From Terana coerulea (taxonomy: Eukaryota; Basidiomycota; Agaricomycetes; Polyporales; Phanerochaetaceae), in contig JAKOGH010000457.1 in NCBI GenBank assembly GCA_024811115.1, forward strand, positions 1-34,311: a stretch of DNA of 34,311 nucleotides, in the 5' to 3' direction. The notes beneath the pieces were generated by a model, which saw only the letters and a list, made by a program, of their open reading frames with translations, ran no database searches and had not been told where the DNA came from. The position numbers and the translations under genes were made by a program. This document shows, in pieces, positions 9,179 through 20,392 of the stretch (positions within the stretch are counted from its first letter, which is position 1; each line of letters begins with the position of its first letter).

Positions 9179-10117
9179 GCACTAGTAAGTGCATCTTGAA
9201 GAGTGAAACAAGCCTACTTTGCATTCAGTATACAGTGTTTTTCTCAGAGCAAATTAGAAGCTTATTTTGATAGATATAAAGCAAATATAGTAGAGTGTAT
9301 TATTGCTTTGATGCAGATAAGTTCGAAGTTTTTAAATATATGAAGATTTGTTCTATTGTTTTATTTGTAAGTACCGCATATTTTATAGCTTACTTCAAAA
9401 CCATAAGACTGCTCTACTGTTTTTGTAACTTTATAAAACAGCTTCATATTTTTTTCAGCCTTGATAAAGAAGCTTGCTGCTTTATTAATATATAACACAT
9501 AGCTTCACAGCTTGCTACAAAATTATCAAACTGCTCTCCTTTTTTCAGCCCTTATCAACAAACTAGCTACTTTGTCCAAATATAATAAATAGCTTCATAG
9601 CTTGCTTTAAAAATATAAAACTGCCCTACTGTTTTGTTCAAATATAAAAATAGCCTCAAAGCTTGCTTTAAAATCATGAGACTGGCCAACTGTTTTTCAG
9701 TCTTTACAAATAAAACTGCTGCTTTATTCAAATATAACAAACAGCTCTGAAGGTTGCTTCAAAACCCCAAAACTTACCTACTGCTTTATTTAGCCTTACC
9801 AAGCAGCTTTACAATTTGCTTAAGCTATTGCAAATAGAGTTGCTATTTTGCGCAATTATAATATAAAATAATAGTTAATATAATAATGTTAAAAATAGCA
9901 TAAGCATATTTCTATGTATTATAGAGATATTTATTTTTTGCGTGTTTTTATATAATTACAATTTGTGCGCTTATTTTGATGAAAACTAAACTTGTAGCTC
10001 CAAATGCGCTGATTAGAACTATGCTAAAATGACAAAACATGTTTAAGTAGTTATTACACAAAATGCAAGACATTGAATAGAAATGCAGTTTTACATATAT
10101 TTACCATATTAAAGATA
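9179..10117 (+). repeat. Left terminal inverted repeat arm of the large transposon
   Basis: Inverted partner of 14978-17534. Outer terminus is GCACTAGTAAGTGCATC, against CCACTACTGGGTACATT on the other arm. Similarity ends inside near TTTACCATATTAAA at about 10117. The arm contains a tandem array at 9388-9850. This arm lacks any nested insert, so it shows the ancestral arrangement. Confidence 0.75.
9388..9850 (+). repeat. Subterminal tandem array inside the TIR, five to six units
   Basis: Units of about 60-110 bases share a core like CAGCTTGCTTTAAAATNATA, then AAACTGCCCTACTGTTTTTC and a tail CAAATATAACAAATAG. Units begin near 9503, 9593, 9654, 9744 and 9806. The same array is present in reverse complement in the right arm at about 15250-15545 and 17109-17330. 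Subterminal repeats of this kind often bind transposase, but that is inference. Confidence 0.65.
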
Positions 10118-13100
10118 GCTTAGTACTAATATCAATATAAGTAAAGTATTCACTAAGACAGTGCTTTCTGTTATTTAAGAATAAACATGGCTAGCTATAA
10201 AAGATAATAAATGCAATTAAGAAACACATTTAGATTTAAGCTAGCTATAAAGGAAAAGATACAGCTTTTATTATATAAATATTGTAATTTACAATTGTTT
10301 TTGAAAATAATAAAAAGCTGTGAGATTGTGCACTATTCACAAAAAGGCATTTCTCCTTTTAATAACTACTTCTACTGCATACTCAGCTCATTATTAATAC
10401 TTTGTACATACTTTGCACTATTTGAACTCCTTTGCAATATTTTGAACGGCTATGCCATATCTGTTGCAAGTTAAGATAAATATAATCAGCTTAAAAGGAC
10501 TATATAGATGAGATGACTATAAAAGGAGTTATAAAACAGCTTGAACCGGCTTTAGGTTTTATGCTCAATCTGAGATGAGTAAATATATGCAAGGCTTGAA
10601 CAGACATATTATAGGTATTGTATTTAAAAACAAATCTGCTGAGGACTATAATCAGCCTACTAAAGACAAAAAAACATACCTACCAGGCTGCTAAGCTAAG
10701 CTATAGCTAGCTTCTTGTTATAAATTCCAAGACCAGTCAGATTTTAATAAACTCAAACTAGCTGCTAAATGGTCTCATAAGCCAAATAAGAAGCTAGAGG
10801 CGTTTGAGAATAATGAGAATGAGAAGAAATGTGAAGAGAGTGTTTGCATTATGATTTACATCTTTGTCACAGCACTGCTAAGCTCTAACACAATTCTTCA
10901 AGCAAGAACTGCAGCTCATGGCAGTTGCAAAATGGAAAATACATACTCCCTACACCTACCATTTACAAGTGTGGCCTATTGAGTCTACTTCATCTGACTC
11001 TTTGCTAATTATTTAGACAACTTTGCCTCTGCTCTATTATGCCTATGCTCTTAGGTGCCTGTTTTAGAGCTTATCTGAAAGCACTAGAAGTCTAGCAATA
11101 ATCCAGTAAAGCCCATAATAAATAGGATTGGTTAAAAAGCAATGATAAAGGCAATGAAGGAGAAAACTAAAGATAGAACAGTTATGCTAACAATGCCACC
11201 ACCTGCAAAACAAAAGGAAGCTGTAGTGAGTGGATATATTATTGTATTATGGCAATTGAAGCTTGCAAACACTAGGTATGGGATACTGATGTAAACTATA
11301 ATAAGGAAAGTGCAGCACATGACAATATTAATAGGTCCAACACAGCAGTGCCTAGCTTCACAGTGATAGTTGATCCTTTTTATTTACCACTCAAAAGGTA
11401 TATTATATTTATTCACGGGCTTTGTATAATGCATCTTAGTGATGGCAATATTTTAAAAAGCCTAGATGACTGATACAGCATTGTTATATCAAACAGCAAA
11501 TGAGCTGAAGAGTGGGAATATAAAAGAGCTCAATAGTTCACTGTATGTTAAGGTTGACTAAGTCGGTTGTTTGGTTGAGCTATCTCAGTTTGTTCTTAGG
11601 AAGATGGCTTTAAATAAATATTGAGTGTAAAGTGCTAAGCACATAGTGATAGAGTTTGTAGTTGATAAAAGTAGAAAGAGAAGATGTTAAGTGCAAGCAG
11701 TTATGCTTACATTAGAAGGCAAAGAGATAACGCAAGTGGTGCGAGCGTGAAGACTGCCTAGCAAAGTAACAAATGTCTTCTATTACACTGCTAAGAGAAA
11801 GAATCCAGAAGCAACTAGTTAAGAATAGGCTTCTCGCTTCCAGAGACTTCTTAGAAGTGCTCAAGCAAGCCTTAATGTTACAGAATGTGATACTAAGCTG
11901 CCTGCCCAGGAGTGACTATCTACCACAGGCATAAATTAGCTTCAAGTGGATCTTAGCATCCTGGCCCCTTATATATGTCCGAGAAACCTTGTCCTTATTT
12001 AATCACATTTCTTTCCCTTCTTCTGGGTTCTATTATCTCTAACCTGTGCTTGATCATTGTAAACTTCTATTTTCCTTGTCTAATTGCTCTTTGATACCTT
12101 GGCTTTGTATTGCAGTGCTTTAAAGCATGTCATGCTTGGTTGCTTGAGGAGAGGCTTAAGCTAAGGCCCATTTTTGGTATGATAAGTATGTGCTTTAATA
12201 TGTAGATTACATGCCTGGTGGCTAGTGTGTGATGGGATTTAGGCTATATGCTTGAGATTATGACATTGTGTGTGCCTTAATATGTAGATCACATATCTGG
12301 CAACTAATGCTTAATAAGATTTAAGCTGTGTGCCTAAGATTGTGGTATGCCTAGACCTTGTTTGTGGGTTCCAGCTTTGATTTGGGTTTGGAGTATTCTA
12401 GCTCTGCTAGCTTTAATGGGTTTGATGAGTGCTTTGGCCTTATTTTCTTTCTGGCATAGTGGGCGCTTTTGTTATAATCTAATATTTATGTAAGCTATTT
12501 CTTGTTGTTTAGAAGTGCCGTGTATAGCCTGCCTGCCTTTGGTGACATGTTTTAATATGTTGTGATCTTGTACTTGCTGCGTTTTTGACACGACAATGTG
12601 AACAAGCAAGTTTTTATAGAGAAATACCCAATTGAAATCTTGGACCTCTGTATGAAAACATTCATAGTTACAAAAACATGCAAGGCATTGCTTGGGAGCT
12701 AGCCAATATTAGGCTTATAATATAAGCTGGTAAGATAATAAGTTCTGCTTCTATTTATATTCTTTATATTACATCATTAGTATATCTGTACAAAACGAAG
12801 TGACAGCTGATAGTCTGCCTATATTCAAGCATTCTAATTGAAAGTTACAATTGCAACTACTAAAAATGGATAGACCTGCTATTAGCAACCCACTTGCATA
12901 AATTGCTGCCATTTTGCCTTTTGTTTCCACTTCCTCTGCCAGTATCAATGCCAGTGAGGCCTTTCTTATGTAAATAGTGCAGCAATAAGTGCAGTAGCAA
13001 GCTATATAACAGCAAGCACAACAACAAGTCTTCTTTATGCAACAGGCTGCACTGACAGAAGGGCTCAACAGCAGTGGCATTCCTAATCCATTCAGACATA

Positions 13101-13659
13101 TTATTATACCTACTGCTCCTATACCACCTTTGCTGTTGAAATCACTAACTGTGCTGTTAGCTACACTATTAAATATTAATAACATGCCAGCTCTTTCTGA
13201 GATTATTACACTTTTACAACTCATTTCCATTAATGAATTTTTGGGCTTTTATAGAATCTCTAATTCTAATAAAGCAAAGCTTAAAGCTATGGAGGTTGAA
13301 CTTAGAGATTGAAGCTGTGATTAGCTAGAGAAAAAAGTGTAAAAGGAGAGTATAGCTTTACAAAGCTTATGTGTCGCTAGTTCAAATGTAAGCATACTCA
13401 ACTTGGCTATGATGCGCTTGCTGGAAAATAAGACCTATAATTTTGCACTCTTATCAATGTGTGCTGCTCATAAGTTACATATACCTGTATCTCTCTGCTA
13501 TAAACTCTTTAGCTTGCATAGATACTATATATTATTTTATAATATATCCTGTGTGTCAAAATCATTTCTTTGCCATTTTGCCCGTAATATGCCTGTATAC
13601 CTATAATAGTACTTCAATAGGGTTTTATATTTGGCGCATTATCTCATTATAGTGCCATG
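10118..13659. other. Unidentified interior of the large transposon
   Basis: About 3.5 kb between the left arm and the transposase relic. Several frames of 60-150 codons are open (for example 10211-10474 on plus, 12769-13230 on minus), but none has motifs I recognise, and they overlap on both strands. The stretch around 11900-12120 is less AT-rich, with a TATATATGT and pyrimidine-rich DNA reminiscent of a promoter or LTR. A tandem duplication lies at 12187-12350. Confidence 0.4.
12187..12350 (+). repeat. Tandem duplication with 82-bp period, two diverged copies
   Basis: TGCTTTAATATGTAGATTAC at 12191 recurs as TGCCTTAATATGTAGATCAC at 12273, and similarity continues through GGGATTTAGGCTATATGC against AAGATTTAAGCTGTGTGC. 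Copies differ mostly by transitions, consistent with the decay seen elsewhere. Confidence 0.65.
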
Positions 13660-14660
13660 TATAACTTTGACTATAAGATAAAGTTAGTTACTAAGGCATA
13701 GCAGTAGTAAAAGAGTAAACATTTATAAAAGAAGAAGGATTCTTTGATAATGTTGAGGTCTAGCAAATATGCCAAAGGGTACAACAGTATACATTCTGCA
13801 AAAAACAATTGCTTGTAAGAGCATATATTGACTAGAGATGTATACATGCCCTTGTTACATTGATAGCCTCTATTAATATAGTATTGTGATAAGTCCTACA
13901 GTTGTCGAACTAAAGTTGAGTATTTCTCCAGCTAAGGATTCATATGTAGCAGCTGAGTATAACTTATAGGCAATCAGCTTCAAAATACTGAGAGCATTGA
14001 GTGCAAACTCATAACATCTTTAAGAATAAAGTTCACAAGCTCATCCAAGTTGAATAAGCCAGATACTGCTTAAGCAGCAATATGTCCAGACTTGCTAAGA
14101 GCCACCGCTAACAACTATCAGCTTTCTCAAAAACACATCCACTAGCTTAGTTAATGTATTGTGAAGAGACTATCTATAGAATTGTGTGTAAAATCTCTTA
14201 TTTTTGCTAGTTTCATCAACAACCACAAACTCTGTGTTAGCACCAAAGAAGTTGGTTATAATTGATTTATACTACTCAAAGCAAAGCTGTCTGTCATATT
14301 TAGCTGCTATCTTGTGTAGCATCTTATATGTCAGCTTGACAGAGAGAAGAGTTTGATAAAGGGCAGTTTTGAAATAGCAATATCATGCTAGACTCCCACC
14401 TACCATACTAGCTTATTGAGATGTATATTTGCACTGGTTGCTAGAAGAAGATGTAGTTTGCTGATTACAGCTATTGTAAGAATTCAAGGTCAGCTAAGTA
14501 TATATATGGTAGGATGATTTATAGAGCTGAACTCCTTTAGAATAGTTTGTCAGCAATAAATACTTGCTTTTAAGACAGAGAGTATTACAGATATTATTAA
14601 AATGCTAGCCAGCTACTCAAAGTCGCAAAGCACACTTCTTCAAGTTAGAGCTGATGTAGC
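13660..14660 (-). pseudogene. Broken DDE_3 (Tc1/mariner superfamily) transposase
   Basis: Reading minus-strand frames from 14650 down, family blocks appear in the right order. NLKKCALRL matches the N-terminal helix-turn-helix region. HDIAIS and YKMLHKIAAKYDRQL are the linker. FVVVDETSKNK (about 14194-14232) holds the first catalytic Asp. GHIAA.AVSGLFNLDELVNF (about 14040-14091) follows. NCRTYHN carries the second Asp region (its Asp is not visible in this copy). LLYPLAYLLDLNIIKESFF corresponds to LLYLPPYSPDLNPIEESF with the last acidic residue. Stops and frame changes interrupt all of it. One stop, TAG at 14272-14274 (FE*YKS), stands where relatives have Trp. It lies just inside the right TIR, as expected for the element's own transposase. 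It cannot make an active enzyme. Confidence 0.85.
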
Positions 14661-15545
14661 AATTGACTACAACTGCAAAGACAATGTCGAAGAGAGAACT
14701 GCAAAAGATAATAAGTAAGGTTGATGTAAGCATTACATTGCTATTTGAGTGCATTGATGCTTAGGGAATACATGCTAAGTAGGATAATGCCTTTCTAAAA
14801 ACAGTGTGCAATTTCACAATGCTTTTCCTTTATTTTCAAAAACAACTATAAAAAAGTGCAGTAAAAGAAAATAGGAAATATGTTATTTATAATACACTAA
14901 CAATATACTATATAAGTTTTGTTCAAAGTCAAAGTATAGTTACTATAAAAGATACTTATTGAAATGCATCATATTTTATTTTTAATATAGTAAATGTGTG
15001 TAAAATTGCATTTTTATTCAATATTTGCATTTTATATAGTAACCACTTGACTGGTTTTTATCATTTTAGCATAGTTGGAATTAACACATTTAGTGCTATA
15101 GGCTTAGTTTTCATCAAAATAAGCGTATAAATTATAATTATATACAAACACGCAATAATCAATATGTCTATAATATATAAAAATATGCTTATGCTATTTT
15201 TAAATATCATTATGTTAACTATTACTTTGTATTATAATTGAACGCAATAGCAACCCTATTTGTAATAGCTTAAGCAAATTGTAAAGTTGCTTGGTAAGGC
15301 TAAATAAAGTAGTAGGCAAGTTTTGAAATTTTGGAGCAAACTTCAGAGCTGTTTGTTATAATTAAATAAAGCAGCAGTTTTATTTGTGAAGGCTGAAAAA
15401 ACAGTGGGCCAGTCTCATAATTTTAAAGCAAGCTTTGAAGCTATCTGTTATATCTAAACAACGCAGCAAGTTTGTTTATGAGAGCTGAACAAAATAGTAG
15501 GGCAGTTTTACAAAGTTAAAGCAAGCTGTAAAGCTATCTATCATA

Positions 15546-17106
15546 TAGTAAAGCTTAAAAATAATGCCAGTGCAGTTACCAGACATGGAAAGATTTGCTT
15601 ATATTGTTATTAATTAAGTAAGCTTTCGACCTGAATATTTGATAGTTGGAAAGCTTCATACGAGCTCTATTCTCCGATGTGGCCGCATTATCATATATGG
15701 TAAGTGCAATGGAGAAAATGCGCAATATATGCTGAACTTGTATTTTGAAGGAATCAACTATATTACATCAGGAAAATATGCTATGGATTTATTTCACAGC
15801 TCAAAATATACCTTAGCCTGTTTTATTCAGAAACTTTGCTATATTATTTCTCATTTAACTAAGTTGATTCTATTATAGTGCAATATATCTTGTGAGTAGT
15901 GAACTTATACTTTGTACAACTTATATATAAGTGTGCAATGTGCATGTGCAAACTGAACTTCGGAAATATACTTTATACATCATTATGCATAATTGTGCTA
16001 AAGGGTAGCTATATATTACCTCTTAATTCAAAGTTGCAGTATCATTATCTTTATGCAAAAGTGTAACCACTGCTTGCACTGTAGCATAGCATTAGCTATA
16101 AATAGTGAGCTGGCATAATATGGCGTTGAAAGTAGGCATGGGAGGGTCCGTTTTTAGCCGTGATGCAAATTCATGATATATTTCTCTGCTGAAATATAGG
16201 TAATTCGTTCAAAATGCAAGTTTGGCAGATATTATGCATTTATTCTATTGCACTTACTATATATATAGTAATAAGGCCACATTAGAAAATAAGACTAGTA
16301 TGGGTTGTTCCAAACTATTGAGCATTTAAGTCAAAAGCTTAAGGTATGCCCAGTACACTGTCAACCACCCCACGTGACCGGCGCCTGTCACGCTTGGGCA
16401 CTTCTAGCTGGGGCGAAATGACCGTAAATTCTATTACTTTGCTACACTTCACTTTCTCTCGATGTTTGCGTGCGATATCGTTAGTACTACAATGGCTACA
16501 ATTAAGGGCGAACAGTTTTTGTGCATCGTGCCTGATGACTGTTTAATAGAGCTTCGCGAGGTGTCCGAGACCTGATTACATAATATTCGCAAAGCGCTAA
16601 CTCAACTAAGTTTCATGCTGTAGCGGCAACTCTGGCTGCTGGGGAAGACTTGCGAAATGGGTCGCAAGCGCAAGGCAGCATACTCCTGGATTACAAATCT
16701 GCCAAAGCCTTCAACCAAGAGCCAAGCTGCAACATGAAACCCAAAATAACGGAAATGTGAGCACAAATATGGTGTAGCTGTTCTAAAGTACTTATAGTAT
16801 CGTCTGCGGCCAATGCAGAGTGTTCGAACAGCTCTCAGAATACTGTGGCATCTGAGAGCTGTGCAGGGCATTGTGCAACTCTTGCCTAGGTTGTACTCTA
16901 GTGTACCACCATATTTTCCGCTGTGTTTGCCCCCTTATCTACTCCAAAATACGCTTACAATTCGTTTGCCGCCCACATTCACGTGATGGTCATACACTGT
17001 CACGGGTAGTCGAAAGTGTACTGGGCATACCTTACTTAGTCAAGAAAATATAAGCAAATCTTTCCAAGCCTGCTAACTATGCTTGCATTATTTTTAAGCT
17101 TCATTG
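15546..17106. mobile_element. CAGTAAAGC-family long-TIR element, copy 1 (1561 bp), inserted in the right arm
   Basis: Left end TAGTAAAGCTTAAAAATAAT and the reverse complement of the right end, CAATGAAGCTTAAAAATAAT, continue into a shared CTTGGAAAGATTTGCTTATA-type block. TA lies on both sides (15544-15545 and 17107-17108). The TIR and subterminal region are several hundred bases long, and other copies show the same structure. CAGT-type ends and TA target sites point to the Tc1/mariner superfamily. No transposase is visible, so it is non-autonomous. It carries its own insert at 16342-17032; without that it would be about 870 bp. Confidence 0.8.
16342..17032. mobile_element. GC-richer DNA transposon, 691 bp, nested inside copy 1
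   Basis: Termini are AGGTATGCCCAGTACACTGT on the left and, reverse-complemented, AGGTATGCCCAGTACACTTT on the right, continuing into TCRACYACCC, about 28 bases in all. TA flanks both ends (16340-16341, 17033-17034). The host element's TIR resumes across it, and the third family copy near 22630 shows the uninterrupted sequence (AGCTTTCTTAGCTAAAC). Its base composition is clearly richer in G and C than its host. A 26-codon frame at 16657-16737 starts MGRKRKAAYSWITNLPKPS, a basic sequence that could be the start of a lost transposase; that is a guess. Clean ends and composition mark it as the youngest layer here. Confidence 0.82.
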
Positions 17107-17536
17107 TATTTGAACAAAGCAGCTAATCTGTTAATGAGGTCAGAAAAAAAAACAGGAGAGCAGTTTTATAATTTTGAAGCAAGCTGTAAAGATATCTGTT
17201 ATATATAAATAAAGCAGCAAGCTTTTTTTATTACAAAAGCTGAAAAATATGAAGCTACTTTGTAAGGCAGAAAAATAGTAGAGCAGTTTTATAATTTTGA
17301 AATAAGCTATAAAATATGCAATATTTATAAATAAAATAGTAAAACGAATTGTTATACCTTCAAAAACTTCGAACTTATCTACATCAAAGTAATAATAGAC
17401 TGCACCATATTTGCTTTATATCTGTTAAAACAAGCCTTAAGCTTGCTTTTCAAAAAAACGCTGTGCACTAAATGCGCTATATGTTTACTATAGTAGTGAG
17501 CCTATTTTATTTGTTAAAATGTACCCAGTAGTGGTA

Positions 17537-17700
17537 GTGATTATGCTATGGCTGAGGTGCCTGTAGCAATACTGAAGGATATGCTGATGTTATGTGTACC
17601 ACTTTCAACCCTAGTCAGCTAGTTAAAATTGCAAGCTCACTGTTTAAAATAATAAGCAAACTTACTAAAGCTGTAGCATTTTTAACTGGCCAGTCAATCT
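17537..17700 (+). repeat. 1.2-kb dispersed repeat, copy 1 (right part)
   Basis: Aligns with 31915-32075 (ATTATGCTATGGCTGAGGTG against CTTATGCTATAGCTGAGGTC, then AGTTAGAATTGCAAGCTCAC-like sequence). It continues copy 1 beyond the inserted large transposon. Confidence 0.7.
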
Positions 17701-17794
17701 AAGTTTTAAAATTGATGCCTAAGTCTGGCTCTAAACAAAACACATGCTTTACAAGCCTTGTTTCATATTAAGCATCTTGGAACTCTTTTTCTTA

Positions 17795-18662
17795 TAGTGG
17801 GTGACAAAGTCTGTCATCTTGGCTTGCAGGCACAACAATGATTTGATCATATCTTTTGAACTAGTGAAGTGTATACCAGACTAAGCATATCAGCAGATAG
17901 CGACTACTAGTGCGCATTTTACAATAACTGTAAATTACCATGTATAGCAATACTGCCATTACACATAATGACTTTGTGCGAAATTACAGATATAACCAAT
18001 TACATCACTGCACATTCAATGGGCAAGGTATAAATATGCTCAATGGCTGTAAATAAAGTTCAGAAGGTGTAATATGTAGAATATATAGCGCTCTTTTGCA
18101 TAAAAACCATTATATATAAAATATAGCATAGAACATTTTTATTATCACACACTCATTCTTTATTTAATTTGTAACAAGTGCTATAATCATGTAAACTACA
18201 GATAAATACAGTACCACACTTTAGTAGGCTATGATTTACTGTTAATAATCATATCTGAATAGTATATTAAAGCAATAATGATAAGTAATAAACATTAGTA
18301 TAGAACATGTCATAACAAACATGTTCCACACTGTATATTGCATATAGTGATGCCTAAGAAAGAATATATGAGCTACACCATATATAGGACCTTCTAAACT
18401 TCATTTATAGCTATTGAGCATATTTATACCTTGTCCATTGAATGTGCAGTGATGTAATTGGTTATATCTGTAATTTCGCACAAAGTCATTATGTGTAATG
18501 GCAGTATTGCTATACATGGTAATTTACAGTTATTGTAAAATGCGCACTAGTAGTCACTATTTGCTAATATGCTTGGTTCAGTATAGCCTTCACTAGTTTA
18601 AAAGATATGATCAAATTGTTGTTGTGCTTGTAAGCCAAGATGACAGACTTTGTCACCTACTG
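17795..18662. mobile_element. Second long-TIR TA-inserting element, 868 bp, termini CAGTRGGTGACAAAG
   Basis: The first 258 bases or so are the inverted complement of the last 258. Left reads TAGTGGGTGACAAAGTCTGT; the right end, reverse-complemented, reads CAGTAGGTGACAAAGTCTGT. TA adjoins both ends (17793-17794, 18663-18664). A unique AT-rich spacer of about 350 bases lies between the arms, with no coding frame. The arms stay highly similar, so this copy is younger than the surrounding repeats. It probably depends on a Tc1/mariner transposase from elsewhere. It could form a large hairpin. Confidence 0.8.
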
Positions 18663-18664
18663 TA

Positions 18665-19245
18665 TAGGGCTTATATTATTTACACAGTAAAGGTTCAAGA
18701 GTATGTTACCATCAGAACAGCAATATAGCATTTACTAAGTGTGCCAACATATGTTCTATATATATGTATATGTGTCTTTGTAAATGTATTCACAATGCGC
18801 TAAATTTATCCGGGGTTTTTAAGGAATAATCTATCCTAGATAGTGAATAGCAGTAACAAAGTGTAGTGCCAAAATACAGATAAAATCGCCAAAACCAGAT
18901 AAATAATTTTACACAATGTAAAGCATATTCAGTGTGTTTGTGAATAGTCATAGTCATTTACACATCCTCTAGCTGTGGCTAGCGTGCTTACACTTAGAAC
19001 AAACTGGCATTATATGCTGCAACCACTATAGTCATGCAAAACATCAACACAAATGCCAGAGATATTTTTATAATGCTCCTTTACGCTCTGAAAGTTATAT
19101 AAATATGCTTTGGATTTATGAAATTTTATTTGGCTCTAAGCAGCTTCACATTCTAAAGTCAAAAGCTGCCCTAATGTTTTAGTCATACAAAATGTTTCTT
19201 TGCAAACTCAGAAATTATAATCACTGCACATTTTCTGTCCATTGC
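18665..19245 (-). repeat. 1.2-kb dispersed repeat, copy 3 (partial, inverted)
   Basis: Reverse complement matches the first half of copies at 8092 and 30825: ATTTCTGAGTTTGCAAAGAA, GGGCAGCTTTTGACTTTA and GGCACTACACTTTGTTACTG all recur. It stops at the edge of the 17795-18662 element. Confidence 0.7.
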
Positions 19246-19548
19246 AGCTATCTTAGGATTTGCTTTGGAATATGCTCAACTTTGTTCTAATTAGAATATT
19301 TACATATGACTTAGTTTCTGGTAATACCTCTAATTTGCTTAAACATTGTTATAATGAAGTGTAGTCTTGTGACTTTATTTAGAATTGCTAAATTTCTAAA
19401 TTCTTCTCTTGAATATCTAAATATACTAACAGTAATCTTCAATAAATCAAAGTCTTGAGCAATTACAGGTTTGTTGTAGGTAGAACTTCTTAATAAGTAA
19501 ATAGATATTGACTGAGGACTTTTGCCATTTGGCATTTTGCACATATTA
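19246..19548 (-). other. AT-rich segment with one possible coding remnant
   Basis: A 77-codon minus-strand frame at 19311-19544 (MCKMPNGKSPQSISIYLLRS at its start) is open through most of this segment. I do not recognise it, and it overlaps no known element boundary. A transposon or gene remnant is possible; chance in AT-rich DNA is equally likely. Confidence 0.25.
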
Positions 19549-19841
19549 TATAGTGAAGCTTACAAAAATTAAAGTATGGTTAGCAGGCTTAAAAGATTGG
19601 CTTATATACTTTTAATAAAGAAAGCTTTAGATATGCATATTTTATGATTAGAAAGCTCTAGAATGAAGCTTTCTTTTGATGTAGCCATATTATTATATAT
19701 AGTAAGTCTGAACACATAAATGCTCATTATATACTAAACTTGCATTTTGAGTGGGTTAATAATAGTTTGGCAATACAATATACTATATGTATTGCAGAGA
19801 TAAGCTCGATGTACCAAAAATGAGCAGATCAGAATAGATAT

Positions 19842-20392
19842 TGTCACAAATTTCCTCAGCGCTAGTCTACAGCACTTACCAGAACATCAAGTTACGGACA
19901 CGTTACCCAGTCGTCACAACAGCGTTACAAGATGCTGATCAGTTGGCCATGCGACGGACACATGGTTATCAGTGATATGCCTCATACGGACATGGGATCA
20001 TGGACTTAGTTCTGGATTTGTTCTAGACTATGACTTCACTATGGCGTCACTATGACATCATATACCGATAGTACAGTAGCCCGATTAGGACATCTAGATA
20101 GTATTAATGTTAGTACGATAGCTAGGTCAGATCCGATAAGGGAGTTAGAGCTACAGATGCTCTCGGAGCCTTAGTTAGACATCACCTGACCGTATCAGTC
20201 AGCATATGGCTAGAGGTCTTAGATAGTGTCTGGGGGTCCCTCACACATATATATAAGGAGGCTGGTCTAGGCTAAACCCCAGACTCAACAACATCATTGA
20301 TTCATATCCACTCTACTAGCTCTACTCAAATCCCTCTGCTTTCCCCACCTCTTTCAAAGACATCCCAGTAGGTGAGTATTGTAGCTGTGATA
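19842..20392 (+). mobile_element. Solo LTR, copy B (551 bp)
   Basis: Starts TGTCACAAATTTCC and ends CTGTGATA. Aligns along its length with the LTRs at 7149 and 23326, including the shared block GCTAAACCCCAGACTCAACA. Flanking pentamers are GATAT (19837-19841) and GATTT (20393-20397), a 4/5 match that reads as a decayed duplication. No internal region accompanies it. Confidence 0.82.

Larger units (their letters stand above)
9179..17534 (-). mobile_element. Large long-TIR Tc1/mariner-type transposon (8.36 kb with nested inserts, about 6.8 kb without)
   Basis: Two long inverted arms, about 940 and 980 bases after removing an insert, enclose a broken DDE_3 transposase. The arm starting at 9179 matches the reverse complement of the sequence ending at 17534; for example GATAAGTTCGAAGTTTTT near 9317 pairs with its complement near 17370. 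TA flanks both ends (9177-9178 and 17535-17536). The flanks align continuously with 31900-31930, where no insert is present (CTGTAGGGCTTATGC), giving an independent empty site. The right arm carries the element at 15546-17106, whose empty site is kept in the left arm. The interior also holds about 3.5 kb of unidentified DNA, unusual for this superfamily, whose members are normally 1-3 kb. Confidence 0.8.
14978..17534 (-). repeat. Right terminal inverted repeat arm of the large transposon, interrupted
   Basis: Reverse-complement partner of 9179-10117. The arm is split at 15546-17106 by another transposon; 14978-15545 and 17107-17534 together give an arm of about 980 bases. The left arm reads straight through the junction (TTATTATATTTGGACAAAG against ATCATA and TTTGAACAAAG here), so the split is a later insertion. 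Confidence 0.75.

Noticed and set aside
9388..9850. A CRISPR-like array
   Set aside because: Unit lengths vary from about 60 to 110 bases, units are diverged throughout with no constant repeat/unique spacer pattern, and an inverted copy exists in the other TIR arm.
12769..13230. A 153-codon minus-strand frame as a real gene
   Set aside because: The opposite strand and another frame are also open over the same bases, the composition is Cys/Ile-rich without any motif, and it lies inside a decayed transposon.
7149..20392. LTR copies A and B as the two ends of one full-length retrotransposon
   Set aside because: Each copy has its own flanking pentamers (CTATT for A; GATAT/GATTT for B), they are 12 kb apart, and the DNA between is made of other transposons with no gag or pol.
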